Shown: piece after piece, positions 44,372 to 53,494 of the stretch
Layout of the letters: the number at the start of each line of letters is the position of its first letter
Position numbering within the stretch: the stretch's first letter is position 1
Assembly: GCF_000024425.1 (NCBI RefSeq)
Contig: NC_013946.1
Span: 1,240,001-1,304,000 of the forward strand
DNA from: Meiothermus ruber DSM 1279
Lineage (GTDB): Bacteria > Deinococcota > Deinococci > Deinococcales > Thermaceae
Direction: 5' to 3'
Length of the DNA: 64,000 nt
Notes under the pieces: generated by a model
The model's input: the letters and a program-made list of their open reading frames with translations, nothing else
Database searches by the model: none
What the model was told of the DNA's origin: nothing
Translations under genes and position numbers: made by a program

Positions 44372-46104
44372 GGGATGAGATTTTTCGCATTGCGGTAGAG
44401 ACGATTCTGGCTGGGGTGGTCATTACGGATGCCCAACTCCCCGACTACCCAATCGTCTACTGCAACCCAGGTTTTGTGCAGCTCACTGGCTATCCTTCAG
44501 AAGAAGTACTGGGGCGTAACTGCCGCTTCCTGCAGGGGCCTGCTACCAACCCTGAGACCGTTGCGCGCTTGCGCCGGGCTATTCATGAGGGGCGCCCAGC
44601 GCACGTCCTGCTGCTCAACTACCGAAAAGATGGTCAACCTTTCTGGAACGATCTGCGCATTGCGCCGGTGCGGGATGTGGAGGGGCGGTTGACGCATTTC
44701 GTGGGCATCCAGTCCGATGTGAGCGCGAAAGTGGAGGGCGTTCGTTTGCTGGAGCAGGCCCTGGAGGAGTGGCGTAGCACAGTGGACACGCTGCCTGAAA
44801 TGGTATTCATGACCGATGAGGCCGGGCGCGTGCGACGGTGTAACCTGGCTGCCGCGGAGTTTTTTGGCTTGAGTTTTCACACTATCATAGGCCAGCCCCT
44901 GGCCAGTCTGCTGGGTCAGAAAGAGGAGCTCTTTCGCGGCGCTGGAGGGGAGTTTCGCCTGGGACGTAGCAGCTACGTTGTGCTTAACTATCCGATCCCC
45001 CGCCGCCCGCATGAATGGGTTCATGTGGTGCGGGATATCACTGCTCATAAAGAGATCGCATCCCAGATGGAGTGGCTGCTCACAGCGGTAAAGCAGGCTG
45101 CAGAGGCTATGGTGCTTACCGATCCATCCGGACTAATCGAAAGCCTCAACAATGCGTTTCAAGCCAAGACTGGCTGGCAAGAGGAAGAAGCGTTGGGCAA
45201 GGATATTTTTACGCTGCAGGCCATCCCACCAGAAGTCGCATCTGAGATACGCCAAACACTAGGGGCTGGACGGGTGTGGAGTGGTAGCTACCAGGCCTGC
45301 CGCCGCACCGGTGAGGTTTACTTGGCGGAGGCTACGATCTCACCGGTGAGGGATCTCAAGGGGCGCATAGTCAAACTGGTTCACATCCAGCGGGATGTAA
45401 CGGAGCGGCGCCGCCTCGAGGCTATCGCCGAGACCATCAACATGACCGAGCAGATCGGCTATGTTTTCGCCGGTCTGCGCCATGAGCTGGTGAACCCTAT
45501 CGGCTCAGCCATGATGGCCCTCAGCGCGTTGCGAGAAAATGTGGCCCTTTGGCCCCTGGAGAAGGTGGTGGAGTACGTAGAGCGGGCCCTGGCCGAGCTG
45601 GATCGGGCGGGTTATCTGCTGCGCACCCTCAAGACTTTTAGCCTGGAAGAGCTCGAGCTAGCACCGCTGGAGCTAGGCGCCTTTCTGCGACAGTTTGTGA
45701 AGCTAATACAGGAAGATTTCGAGCAACGGGGTATCAGCCTTTCTCTTGCTCCCACGCAGGAGAAAGTGATGGCGCTGGCTGATCCCAGGGCGCTGTACCA
45801 GGTACTACTCAATCTGCTATCTAACGCTGCAGATGCCCTGGAAGGACAGCCTTTGCGAGAGATTAGCTTGCGCCTGGAACGTCAGATACAAACGGTCGAG
45901 CTGGTAATAACGGACACTGGCCGGGGGATGGGGCCAGATGAGATGGCCCGGCTGTTCCGCCCCTTCTACACCACCAAGCCGCAAGGAAGCGGGCTTGGGC
46001 TGGTTATCGCTCAACGGCTGATGGCGGGGATGCGGGGTACCATCACGATAAAAAGTGAGCGTGGCCGGGGTACCGAAGTAACCCTTACCCTTGAGGGGGC
46101 TTGA
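44368..46104 (+). CDS. LOV/PAS histidine kinase (blue-light sensor)
   Basis: A 578-residue soluble sensor kinase. Residues about 10-115 form a LOV domain with the flavin signature GRNCRFLQG; C52 would form the flavin adduct. NYRKDGQPFWN and VGIQSDV supply the other flavin contacts. Two more PAS domains follow (about 130-225 and 245-345). The kinase part has an H-box LRHELVNPIG (H372) and the ATP-binding DTGRGMG and GSGLGL. It opens with GTG 44368 overlapping the GGDEF stop. It ends tail to tail with a response regulator (20-bp overlap). LOV domains bind FMN, and the rib genes lie nearby. Confidence 0.9.
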   Translation: MRDEIFRIAVETILAGVVITDAQLPDYPIVYCNPGFVQLTGYPSEEVLGRNCRFLQGPATNPETVARLRRAIHEGRPAHVLLLNYRKDGQPFWNDLRIAPVRDVEGRLTHFVGIQSDVSAKVEGVRLLEQALEEWRSTVDTLPEMVFMTDEAGRVRRCNLAAAEFFGLSFHTIIGQPLASLLGQKEELFRGAGGEFRLGRSSYVVLNYPIPRRPHEWVHVVRDITAHKEIASQMEWLLTAVKQAAEAMVLTDPSGLIESLNNAFQAKTGWQEEEALGKDIFTLQAIPPEVASEIRQTLGAGRVWSGSYQACRRTGEVYLAEATISPVRDLKGRIVKLVHIQRDVTERRRLEAIAETINMTEQIGYVFAGLRHELVNPIGSAMMALSALRENVALWPLEKVVEYVERALAELDRAGYLLRTLKTFSLEELELAPLELGAFLRQFVKLIQEDFEQRGISLSLAPTQEKVMALADPRALYQVLLNLLSNAADALEGQPLREISLRLERQIQTVELVITDTGRGMGPDEMARLFRPFYTTKPQGSGLGLVIAQRLMAGMRGTITIKSERGRGTEVTLTLEGA

Positions 46105-47080
46105 GGATACCCCCAAGCTGAAGGCGGGCGAGCGCCAGCCGCTCCGGCCCCTCCAGTAGCAAGCCAAGCAAAGCTGTGGGTTTCTTGAGGGGACGTACCA
46201 GCAGGGCCCACCCTGAGCTGCACAGCGTCAGCTCTTCCACCTCTGCGCCGGCGAGTTGCTGGGCCACTTGACAGGCCAGGGCCAAAGAAGAGCCAAAACC
46301 CGCCACAACCTGGGTGAGCTCGCCTGTTCCGGCCAGCAGCTCACCCTTGGGTGTCAGCAAACACGCTGCCCGCACCCCCTCAATTTCTAAACAGGCTTCC
46401 AGGGGAAATTCTACACTTTGGGTCTTTCCCTTATAACGAGCAGCCTTAAGGAGCAATTGGGTCAGTGGGATGGGTTTGCCTGGCGCCCCGGGCTGCGCCT
46501 GGCGTACCTCGATGCGCACATCCTGCCAGGATAAAATCTCCAAGGCTGCCGCCTCTCCCTGCAACGCCCCTGCCTCTGCCCCGATCAAAGCGCCTGCGAA
46601 ACAGCGCAATACCCCTACCTTTCCCCTGGCCGTTACCCAGACATCGCATACTTTTCGCTCCAGCTCGATAAGCTGTAAGAATCTTGATAAGGCCGAAGTA
46701 CCTATGCCGTTTACATGCTCCCCGGCCAGTGCCTGGCGAATGGTCTCGAGGAGTTGCGGTAGTCGAAAGGGCTTCTCGAGGTAGGCATAGACTATACCCT
46801 GCAAGGAGCGCCCCATTGCCTCGCTACCGAAGGCGGTCATCACCACAATTGGTATCTGCGGGAAAGCGCTCGCAGCATAGGCAACAAGCGCGAGTCCATC
46901 CGTGCCTGGCATTCGCAGATCGCTGATCAGGAGGCTTACGTTTCCCTCTTCCAGGATGCGCACCGCTTCCGAGCCGTCTGTGGCGGTAAGCACCTGGAAT
47001 TCCTTGCAATACGGCTGAAGCCCCTCAGCCAGGCTGCGGAGGAACAGCGGCTCATCGTCGACGATGAGCACCCGCCTCAC
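46085..47080 (-). CDS. Response regulator with Roadblock-like C-terminus
   Basis: A 331-residue response regulator. The receiver domain (about 1-120) has DDE at 8-10, the phospho-acceptor D54 (LLISDLRMP) and the lysine in YLEKPF. The centre looks like a DUF4388/PATAN-type domain (RFLQLIELERKVCDVWV, GALQGEAAALEILSW). The last 100 residues resemble a Roadblock/LC7 domain. It starts with GTG overlapping the Roadblock gene stop. It is probably the partner of the LOV kinase, whose gene faces it. There is no DNA-binding domain, so it likely acts by protein contact. Confidence 0.75.
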   Translation of the reverse strand: MRRVLIVDDEPLFLRSLAEGLQPYCKEFQVLTATDGSEAVRILEEGNVSLLISDLRMPGTDGLALVAYAASAFPQIPIVVMTAFGSEAMGRSLQGIVYAYLEKPFRLPQLLETIRQALAGEHVNGIGTSALSRFLQLIELERKVCDVWVTARGKVGVLRCFAGALIGAEAGALQGEAAALEILSWQDVRIEVRQAQPGAPGKPIPLTQLLLKAARYKGKTQSVEFPLEACLEIEGVRAACLLTPKGELLAGTGELTQVVAGFGSSLALACQVAQQLAGAEVEELTLCSSGWALLVRPLKKPTALLGLLLEGPERLALARLQLGGILKPPQG

Positions 47081-47439
47081 AGGGTGAGCTTGCCCTCCAC
47101 CTCAGCGAGCTTGAGGCGGGCCAAGGCCAGGTTGGCCCGTCCTCGGTCAAGCACATAGTAGAAAAAAAGGTTGTTGTGTTTTTGGCCCAGCCGAATCAGG
47201 TGGTACTGCTTACCAAGGGTAATCAGGATATCCTCGATGCGATCCTGTAGGCCCAGGCCCTGCATGGTTTTCAGTTTGGCCCGGACAACCTCGGTGTTGC
47301 CCGCAGCGGCGAATTCCAGGTTGACCCCCCCACCGGCCATGCCCAGGGCCATCCCGCTCTTGAAGTCCACCAGGGCCGCCCCCAGGGCGCCCTCGAGCCC
47401 CAACAATTCCTCCAAGCATTCTTTTACGTTGCTAGCCAT
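47077..47439 (-). CDS. Roadblock/LC7-domain protein
   Basis: A 120-residue Roadblock/LC7 protein: LLGLEGALGAALVDFKSGMALG is the typical first half, and the end HNNLFFYYVLDRGRANLALARLKL the second. Bacterial members pair with small GTPases or sensor proteins; MglB is the known example. No Ras-like GTPase lies in the window, so its partner is likely the Roadblock-like tail of the adjacent response regulator. AGGAGG precedes ATG 47439. The 253 bp upstream are shared with the divergent DUF1385 gene and include the small palindrome CTAAA-G-TTTAG at 47452-47462. Confidence 0.8.
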   Translation of the reverse strand: MASNVKECLEELLGLEGALGAALVDFKSGMALGMAGGGVNLEFAAAGNTEVVRAKLKTMQGLGLQDRIEDILITLGKQYHLIRLGQKHNNLFFYYVLDRGRANLALARLKLAEVEGKLTL

Positions 47440-47661
47440 ATATCCTCCTGCCTAAAGTTTAGCTAGCTGCCCACTGCTCCTTGGTTTATTTGTCACAAGC
47501 GCGGTAGGACTGCACCTGTCCAGAAGTACGATGAGCTGTGTATGGAAAACCTGCAATGGAAAGGGATGCGGACTATCCAGATTCGGTTCTGGGCGATTTA
47601 CAGCGGCGGGGCCGTACAGAACCTCGATTTGCGAACAGGGCTATACGGATTTTGCCCTATA

Positions 47662-47682
47662 CTCCAGAAGTAGTTTCTGGAG
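47662..47682 (+). promoter_or_regulatory. Hairpin covering the DUF1385 ribosome site
   Basis: CTCCAGAA (47662-47669), loop GTAGT and TTCTGGAG (47675-47682) form a perfect 8-bp stem. The last bases, GGAG, are part of the ribosome site GGAGG before ATG 47693. A -10-like TATACT lies just upstream of the stem. The structure could limit translation or act as a temperature switch. Confidence 0.5.
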
Positions 47683-47692
47683 GTCATGAAGA

Positions 47693-48466
47693 ATGGATCT
47701 GATCGGTGGTATGGCCCTGCCCACAGGGGTGGTATTGGTCAGCGAGGAACGAACGGCGGTGGGCTATCACGAGAATGGCAAGCTCCGCCTGCACACCCGG
47801 ACGATTGAGGCTGGGAACAGGGGGCGCGTCAGGCGGCTGGCCCTGCTGCTGCTGGAAGGGTTGAGAGGTCTGAGCCATGTTTACAGTGGAACCCCTGACA
47901 GCCGGCAAGATTTCATCTATACGATGATCACGATTGTCGTTGGGGCCATTACTGGTACAGCCATCCGGGCGTTGGGCCTGGCCACGTTGCAGGTGGCGTT
48001 GTTAGCCAACCTGCTGCTGGTAGTGGGCTGTGTTCTGGCCTACTACTACTACGAGCCTTTTCGTCGGTTTGTGCTGGAGTTTCGTCGCTACCACGGAGCC
48101 GAACATAAGGTAGTGCAGGTATTGCTGGCGGGCCGACCGCTAGAGGATGCGAAAGACCCTTCCGTTCCAATCACCACCGTTCATTGCGGCACCAACCTGT
48201 TTGCCCTGGTGCTGCCGTTTGGCGTGCTTTTCTTCTTCACTCCGATATGGCTGGCGATCCTGCTGGGCCTGGTGCTACCTTTTGCCCTGCTACCCCTCTG
48301 GGGCTGGATGCTGGATCACCCGCAGCACCCCGTCGCCCGGGCCTTCCTGGGCCTGGGCCTGTGGTTCCAGCGTTTTACCGTGGCGGAGCCGGAAGAGCGG
48401 TACCTCGAGGCCGCCATCCTGGCTGCCCGGGCGCTGAAGTGCGAAACAGTTCAGCCATCAGATTAA
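47693..48466 (+). CDS. DUF1385 membrane protein
   Basis: A 257-residue DUF1385 protein. The hallmark RRYHGAEHKVVQ lies in the middle, with TTVHCGTNLFALVLPF a little later, and membrane helices surround them (MITIVVGAITGTAIRALGLA; LLANLLLVVGCVLAYYYY; FGVLFFFTPIWLAILLGLVL). The family is common in thermophiles and Firmicutes, but its biochemical role is not established. A hairpin at 47662-47682 may mask its ribosome site. The following 130 bp to the next gene hold no clear signal. Confidence 0.85.
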   Translation: MDLIGGMALPTGVVLVSEERTAVGYHENGKLRLHTRTIEAGNRGRVRRLALLLLEGLRGLSHVYSGTPDSRQDFIYTMITIVVGAITGTAIRALGLATLQVALLANLLLVVGCVLAYYYYEPFRRFVLEFRRYHGAEHKVVQVLLAGRPLEDAKDPSVPITTVHCGTNLFALVLPFGVLFFFTPIWLAILLGLVLPFALLPLWGWMLDHPQHPVARAFLGLGLWFQRFTVAEPEERYLEAAILAARALKCETVQPSD

Positions 48467-48602
48467 ACGCGGCCTCGAGACGATTAGTGGCTTTGGAAGC
48501 CCTCCCTTAAGGGGGTGATCAGGTGGGAGGCGGTCACCCAGTTGGGCGTTCCGGTCAAAAATCACGGTTGGTTCTGATAGTCGACCTAGAATCTAAAACC
48601 GT

Positions 48603-48875
48603 ATGTGGTTTTTTGCGGCACGCAAACCCCTCGAGGAAGCCGAGGTAGAGAGAAGGCTGATCCTCCTCAAAACCCAGGTAGAGGCCAGGCTTCACCGCCA
48701 CGAGGCCCGTAACCAGGTCATCCATGAGCGCGCAGAGGTGCCCGCCTGGGTATTGACGGAAGGCCCCACACTCCTTGCCCGACTCTTTTACCACCTCGAG
48801 CTCAAAGGCTTCTACGAGCACAAGGAGGTGGAGGAGCGTTACACCTTCCTCCTGCCCAACAACCCCAGCCGATAG
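48603..48875 (+). CDS. Unknown 90-residue protein
   Basis: A small protein that I do not recognise. It is largely helical and charged, with an alternating Glu/Arg stretch (EAEVERRLILLKTQVEARL) and a C-terminal segment FYEHKEVEERYTFLLP. TAGAAT at 48587-48592 may be a -10 box, 10 bases before ATG, which would make it leaderless; no ribosome site is seen. It ends 130 bp before a convergent response regulator. The gap shows GCCGG...CCGGC complementarity but no T-run, so a terminator is not convincing. Confidence 0.5.
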   Translation: MWFFAARKPLEEAEVERRLILLKTQVEARLHRHEARNQVIHERAEVPAWVLTEGPTLLARLFYHLELKGFYEHKEVEERYTFLLPNNPSR

Positions 48876-49005
48876 AGCCGGCCCGCGCCCAACCGGCGCT
48901 TCCACCTGCGCACCCTCTTTTTGCTCCGGCGCCCGCTCCGCTAGGCCTGTCCTTACCTCGAGCCGCCTGCTGGCAAGCCTCAAGGAGGCTCCAGCCATTC
49001 CGTAA

Positions 49006-49604
49006 TTAAAGCCAGCCCTTCTCCCGGGCAATGCGGGCCGCTTCCACGCGGTTCTGAGCCCCCAGCTTGCTGATGGCCTCGGAGAGGTAGTTGCGCACGG
49101 TGCCTTCCGATAGCCCCAGCTCGGCGGCGATCTCGGCGCTGGTGCGGCCCTCTCCAGCCAGGCGCAACACCCTGCGCTCGCGGTCGGTGAGGGGGTCTTC
49201 CTCGCTCCAGGCCTGCGCGGCCAGAAGGGGGTCGATGGCCCGGCCTCCCAGGTAGACCCGGCGCACAGCCTCGGCCAGTTCGGAGGAGGGGGCGTCCTTG
49301 AGGAGGTAGCCGCTGGCCCCGGCCTCCAGCGCCCGCCGCAGGTACCCGGCGCGGCCAAAGGTGGTCACGATGACAACACGGGTTCCCAGGCCCAGCTTTT
49401 TCACCTCAGCGGCGAGCTCGAGGCCGCTCAGGTGGGGCATCTCGATGTCGGTGATCAGAAGGTCGGGCTGGTGGGTTTTTACCTCTTCCAGGGCGCTCCG
49501 GCCGTCTTTGGCTTGAGCCACCACCTTGATGTCGCCCTCAAGCTCCAGCAGCGCGGCCAGGGCCCCCAGAACCAGGGCCTGGTCTTCAGCGATGACGACG
49601 CGGA

Positions 49605-49608
<4 letters not shown>
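49006..49608 (-). CDS. NarL/DesR-type response regulator
   Basis: A 200-residue response regulator. The receiver has E8-D9, phosphorylation site D54 (LLITDIEMP) and the KD of LLKDAPSSEL. The C-terminal LuxR-type helix-turn-helix reads LTDRERRVLRLAGEGRTSAEIAAELGLS in part, with the TVRNYLS recognition helix. ATG 49608 overlaps the kinase stop (ATGA). It belongs to an operon with an ABC exporter and a DesK-like kinase, so it probably controls that transporter. The 12-bp palindrome at 52519-52530 is a candidate target. Confidence 0.92.
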
Positions 49609-50765
<1,157 letters not shown>

Positions 50766-50799
50766 GGCGGCTAGTAACCTCCCTATTTTACTTCGTCGC

Positions 50800-51534
50800 C
50801 TAGCTAAAACGCTGCCCTTCATCACGCCGGTAGCCCCACAGGGCCAGGGCTCCAAAAATCAGAGCGAAGACGGCCAGCCAGGCAAAGTCCTGCCCATGCC
50901 AGGGCTGCCCGGTCACCGCCGGCCACACCACCTCGCCCCAGCGCCGGGTGGGGGTTAGGAGTGAGATCGGCTGCACCAGGGTGGGCAGCTGCTGTGGCGG
51001 TGCCCACAACCCGCCCGCGTACGAGAGCGGCAGGTAAAAGAGCTGGGCCAGGGTCACCGCACCCCTGGAGGAGGCGAAGTAGCCGATAGCAAAGCCCAGC
51101 AGGCTAATGGGAATTGCACCGGCCAGCAGGGCCAGCGCCAGGCGGCCCCAGGCCACCGGCGGGAGGTGGACGGGCGTGGTGAGGTGGGCCACCAGGGCCA
51201 TCACGATCGTAGCGCAGGCGGCAAAGGTGAAGCCGTTCAGAACCCTCGAGGCCAGCCGCACCAGCGGCGGGGCCGGCAGGGTGCGCTCGTAGACCGCCCA
51301 TGCCGAGGCTCGATCGTGGGCGATGCCCACCGCAAAGCCAAAAAACAGCGCCCCCATCACCGCGAAGATCATGAAAGAACCCAGCGCGAAATTGGCCCCG
51401 CTGCTGTCCCGGACGCTAGAGGGAACGAAGAAAAGGAAGAAGAGCGCCGGAAAGACGATGCTGCCGATGAAGTAGCCGGGGTTGCGGGAGAGGGAGAGGA
51501 GACCGGCTTTGTACTGGGCGAGAACGAGTTGCAT
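50800..51534 (-). CDS. ABC-2 type transporter permease
   Basis: A 244-residue permease with six predicted membrane helices (for example FIGSIVFPALFFLFFVP, MIFAVMGALFFGFAVGI, IVMALVAHLTTP, ALLAGAIPISLLGFAIGYF and FAWLAVFALIFGALALWGY). The pattern is that of ABC-2 exporters. ATG 51534 lies 2 bp downstream of the end of the ATPase gene. With it the protein forms a typical DesKR-linked exporter. Substrate is unknown, possibly a lipid or a drug. Confidence 0.9.
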   Translation of the reverse strand: MQLVLAQYKAGLLSLSRNPGYFIGSIVFPALFFLFFVPSSVRDSSGANFALGSFMIFAVMGALFFGFAVGIAHDRASAWAVYERTLPAPPLVRLASRVLNGFTFAACATIVMALVAHLTTPVHLPPVAWGRLALALLAGAIPISLLGFAIGYFASSRGAVTLAQLFYLPLSYAGGLWAPPQQLPTLVQPISLLTPTRRWGEVVWPAVTGQPWHGQDFAWLAVFALIFGALALWGYRRDEGQRFS

Positions 51535-51536
51535 CT

Positions 51537-52448
51537 TCACTCCTTTTGGGGCTCGCCCGTCAGGGCGACAAAGGCTTCCTCCAGGCTCACCGACCGAACT
51601 TCCAGGCCCTTGAAGGCTACGCTTTTCTGCACCAACTGGCGCACCACCGTGTCGGCCTCGGGGGTGTAGAGGGTGAAGGTGTCGCCCTCGCGCTCGAGCC
51701 GGCTCACCCCCTCCAGGGGTGGAAGCTCGGCGGCAGCGAAGCGCACCTGCTTGAGCCCGACCCTGGCCTTGATCTGGCCCACCGTCCCCTCGGCGATGAG
51801 CCGGCCGCGGTCGATCACGGCGATGCGGCTGGCCAGGGCCTCGGCCTCCTCGAGGTAGTGGGTGGTCAGCAGAACGGTGCCGCCCTGGGCCTGGTAGCGC
51901 TTTACCCCTTCCCACAACGAACGCCGCGCCTCCACGTCGAGGCCGGTGGTGGGCTCATCGAGGATCACCAGCCGGGGGTTCCCGGCAAAGGCCAGCGCGA
52001 CCGCCAGCCGGCGTTTCTGCCCGCCGGAGAGGCCGCCGCACTGCCGCCGCTCGAGGCCACCCAGGCCGAAGCGCTCGAGGAGCTCCCGGCGCGGCGTGGG
52101 ATTGGGGTAGTGGGCCTGCACCAGCTCGAGCACCTCGTGCACACGAAGCTCGTTGGGCAACCCGGTCTCCTGTGGGGTTACGCCCAGGTTGGCCCGGGCC
52201 TGGGGGTCTCGCGGGTCGAGGCCGAACAGCCAGGCCCTCCCACGGTCGGGCCTGCGCAAACCCGCCAGCAGGCTGATGGCCGTGCTCTTACCCGCCCCGT
52301 TGGGGCCCAGGAGGGCCAGGAGTTCCCCCTCTGTTACCTCGAGGCTCAGCTCCTCGAGGGCCTTTACCCGGCCGTAGTGCTTGGAAACCTGCTCGAGCAC
52401 CGCCGGGCTCGAGGCTTTGTGGACGACCTTTGCGAGACTGCGAACCAT
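51537..52448 (-). CDS. ABC-2 type transporter ATPase
   Basis: A 303-residue ATPase. Walker A is LLGPNGAGKSTA, the signature GGLSGGQKRRLAVAL and Walker B PRLVILDEPTTGLD; the switch is TVLLTTHYL. The C-terminal domain after about residue 215 is typical of DrrA/CcmA-type exporters. ATG 52448 is chosen: GGAGGA lies 5-6 bases before it. It is the first gene of the exporter/two-component operon. A 12-bp palindrome overlaps a -35 box upstream (52519-52531). Confidence 0.92.
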   Translation of the reverse strand: MVRSLAKVVHKASSPAVLEQVSKHYGRVKALEELSLEVTEGELLALLGPNGAGKSTAISLLAGLRRPDRGRAWLFGLDPRDPQARANLGVTPQETGLPNELRVHEVLELVQAHYPNPTPRRELLERFGLGGLERRQCGGLSGGQKRRLAVALAFAGNPRLVILDEPTTGLDVEARRSLWEGVKRYQAQGGTVLLTTHYLEEAEALASRIAVIDRGRLIAEGTVGQIKARVGLKQVRFAAAELPPLEGVSRLEREGDTFTLYTPEADTVVRQLVQKSVAFKGLEVRSVSLEEAFVALTGEPQKE

Positions 52449-52518
52449 GCATTCCTCCAGGGCCCAGTCTGGCAAGGATGGGGGAGGCACGGTACTGGTA
52501 AAAATCAGCGTGCAGAGA

Positions 52519-52531
52519 TGACAAATGTCAA
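52519..52531 (-). promoter_or_regulatory. Palindromic operator on the exporter promoter
   Basis: TGACAAATGTCA (52519-52530) is a perfect inverted repeat. On the minus strand it overlaps TTGACA (52531-52526), the likely -35 of the exporter operon. It is a plausible target of the DesR-like response regulator. Confidence 0.45.
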
Positions 52532-52549
52532 GGGAGGGGGATGCGTGCT

Positions 52550-53494
52550 TCAGAGAACCTCAAGTCTTACCTCGCCGATCAGCGCTTTGACCCGGTTCAG
52601 ATCAGGAAATTCCACCCCTTCGCCACCGGCCCGGGCTGCCGCCAGCGCTGTTGCAAACCTGGCTCCGTCCGGCCAGGGGCGCTGATGGAGAATTCCCGCA
52701 ACAACCCCGGCCAGTAAGGCATCTCCACAGCCCACGGTACTCTTCACCTGAACCCTGGGTGGGTGTGCCCAAACGCCTTCCTTGGGAGACAGGAACACCG
52801 CCCCATCGCCCCCCAGGGAGAGCACCACGTGCTGTGCGCCCAGCGCCTGGATGCGCTGGGCAGCCCAGATGGCATCCTTTCGGTCTCTGATGGGCAGACC
52901 CAGCAATTCCTCGGCCTCGAGTCGGTTCGGCTTGACTAGAAAAGGCCTGGCAGGAAGCGCTTCTCGTAAAGCCGCTCCTGCTGTGTCCAGCAGGGCGCTG
53001 GCTCCGATTTCATGGGTTTTCTGCACCAGGCTGGCGTAAACCGTGGAGCTGGCTCCAGCCGGCAGGCTACCCGCTAGAACTACCTGGTCACCTTCTTCCA
53101 AAGGCTCAAACAAAGCTGCTTCAATCCGTTTCCACTCTTCTCTGGTGAGGGCTGGCCCTGGGGCGTTAAATTCGGTAACCTCGCTGCTGTTGGCATCGAT
53201 AACCTTAAGGTTGCAACGGGTAGATTCGGTGATCTGCACACCAATCAACTCAAGGCCGGTCTCGGCTAAAACCAACTGCTCTATGGCTAGACCGAAACTG
53301 CCCCCTAGTGGGGCTACGGCCCGAACCCTGATGCCCAGCCGGGCCAGCGCCCGCGCCACGTTAATACCCTTACCGCTGGGCTCTACGTCCATGCGCTGGG
53401 CTCGGTTGAGCGCACCTAGCCGGGGCGCGCTAAAGCGCATCTTTACGTCCAGTGCTGGATTCAGGGTCAGGGTGATGACTGTCTTTGGTCTCAT
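52550..53494 (-). CDS. PfkB-family hexose kinase (FruK/LacC-like)
   Basis: A 314-residue PfkB-family sugar kinase of the 1-phosphofructokinase/tagatose-6-phosphate kinase group. GKGINVARALARLG is the N-terminal signature, PFLVKPNRLEAEELLG and SLGGDGAVFL are inner motifs, and the ATP-site pattern ends with VGCGDALLAG (usually GAGD). It converts a phosphorylated ketose to a bisphosphate. The gene ends the minus-strand kinase operon, overlapping the FGGY gene by 4 bp. The bisphosphate product would feed the two aldolases in the divergent operon. Confidence 0.85.
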   Translation of the reverse strand: MRPKTVITLTLNPALDVKMRFSAPRLGALNRAQRMDVEPSGKGINVARALARLGIRVRAVAPLGGSFGLAIEQLVLAETGLELIGVQITESTRCNLKVIDANSSEVTEFNAPGPALTREEWKRIEAALFEPLEEGDQVVLAGSLPAGASSTVYASLVQKTHEIGASALLDTAGAALREALPARPFLVKPNRLEAEELLGLPIRDRKDAIWAAQRIQALGAQHVVLSLGGDGAVFLSPKEGVWAHPPRVQVKSTVGCGDALLAGVVAGILHQRPWPDGARFATALAAARAGGEGVEFPDLNRVKALIGEVRLEVL

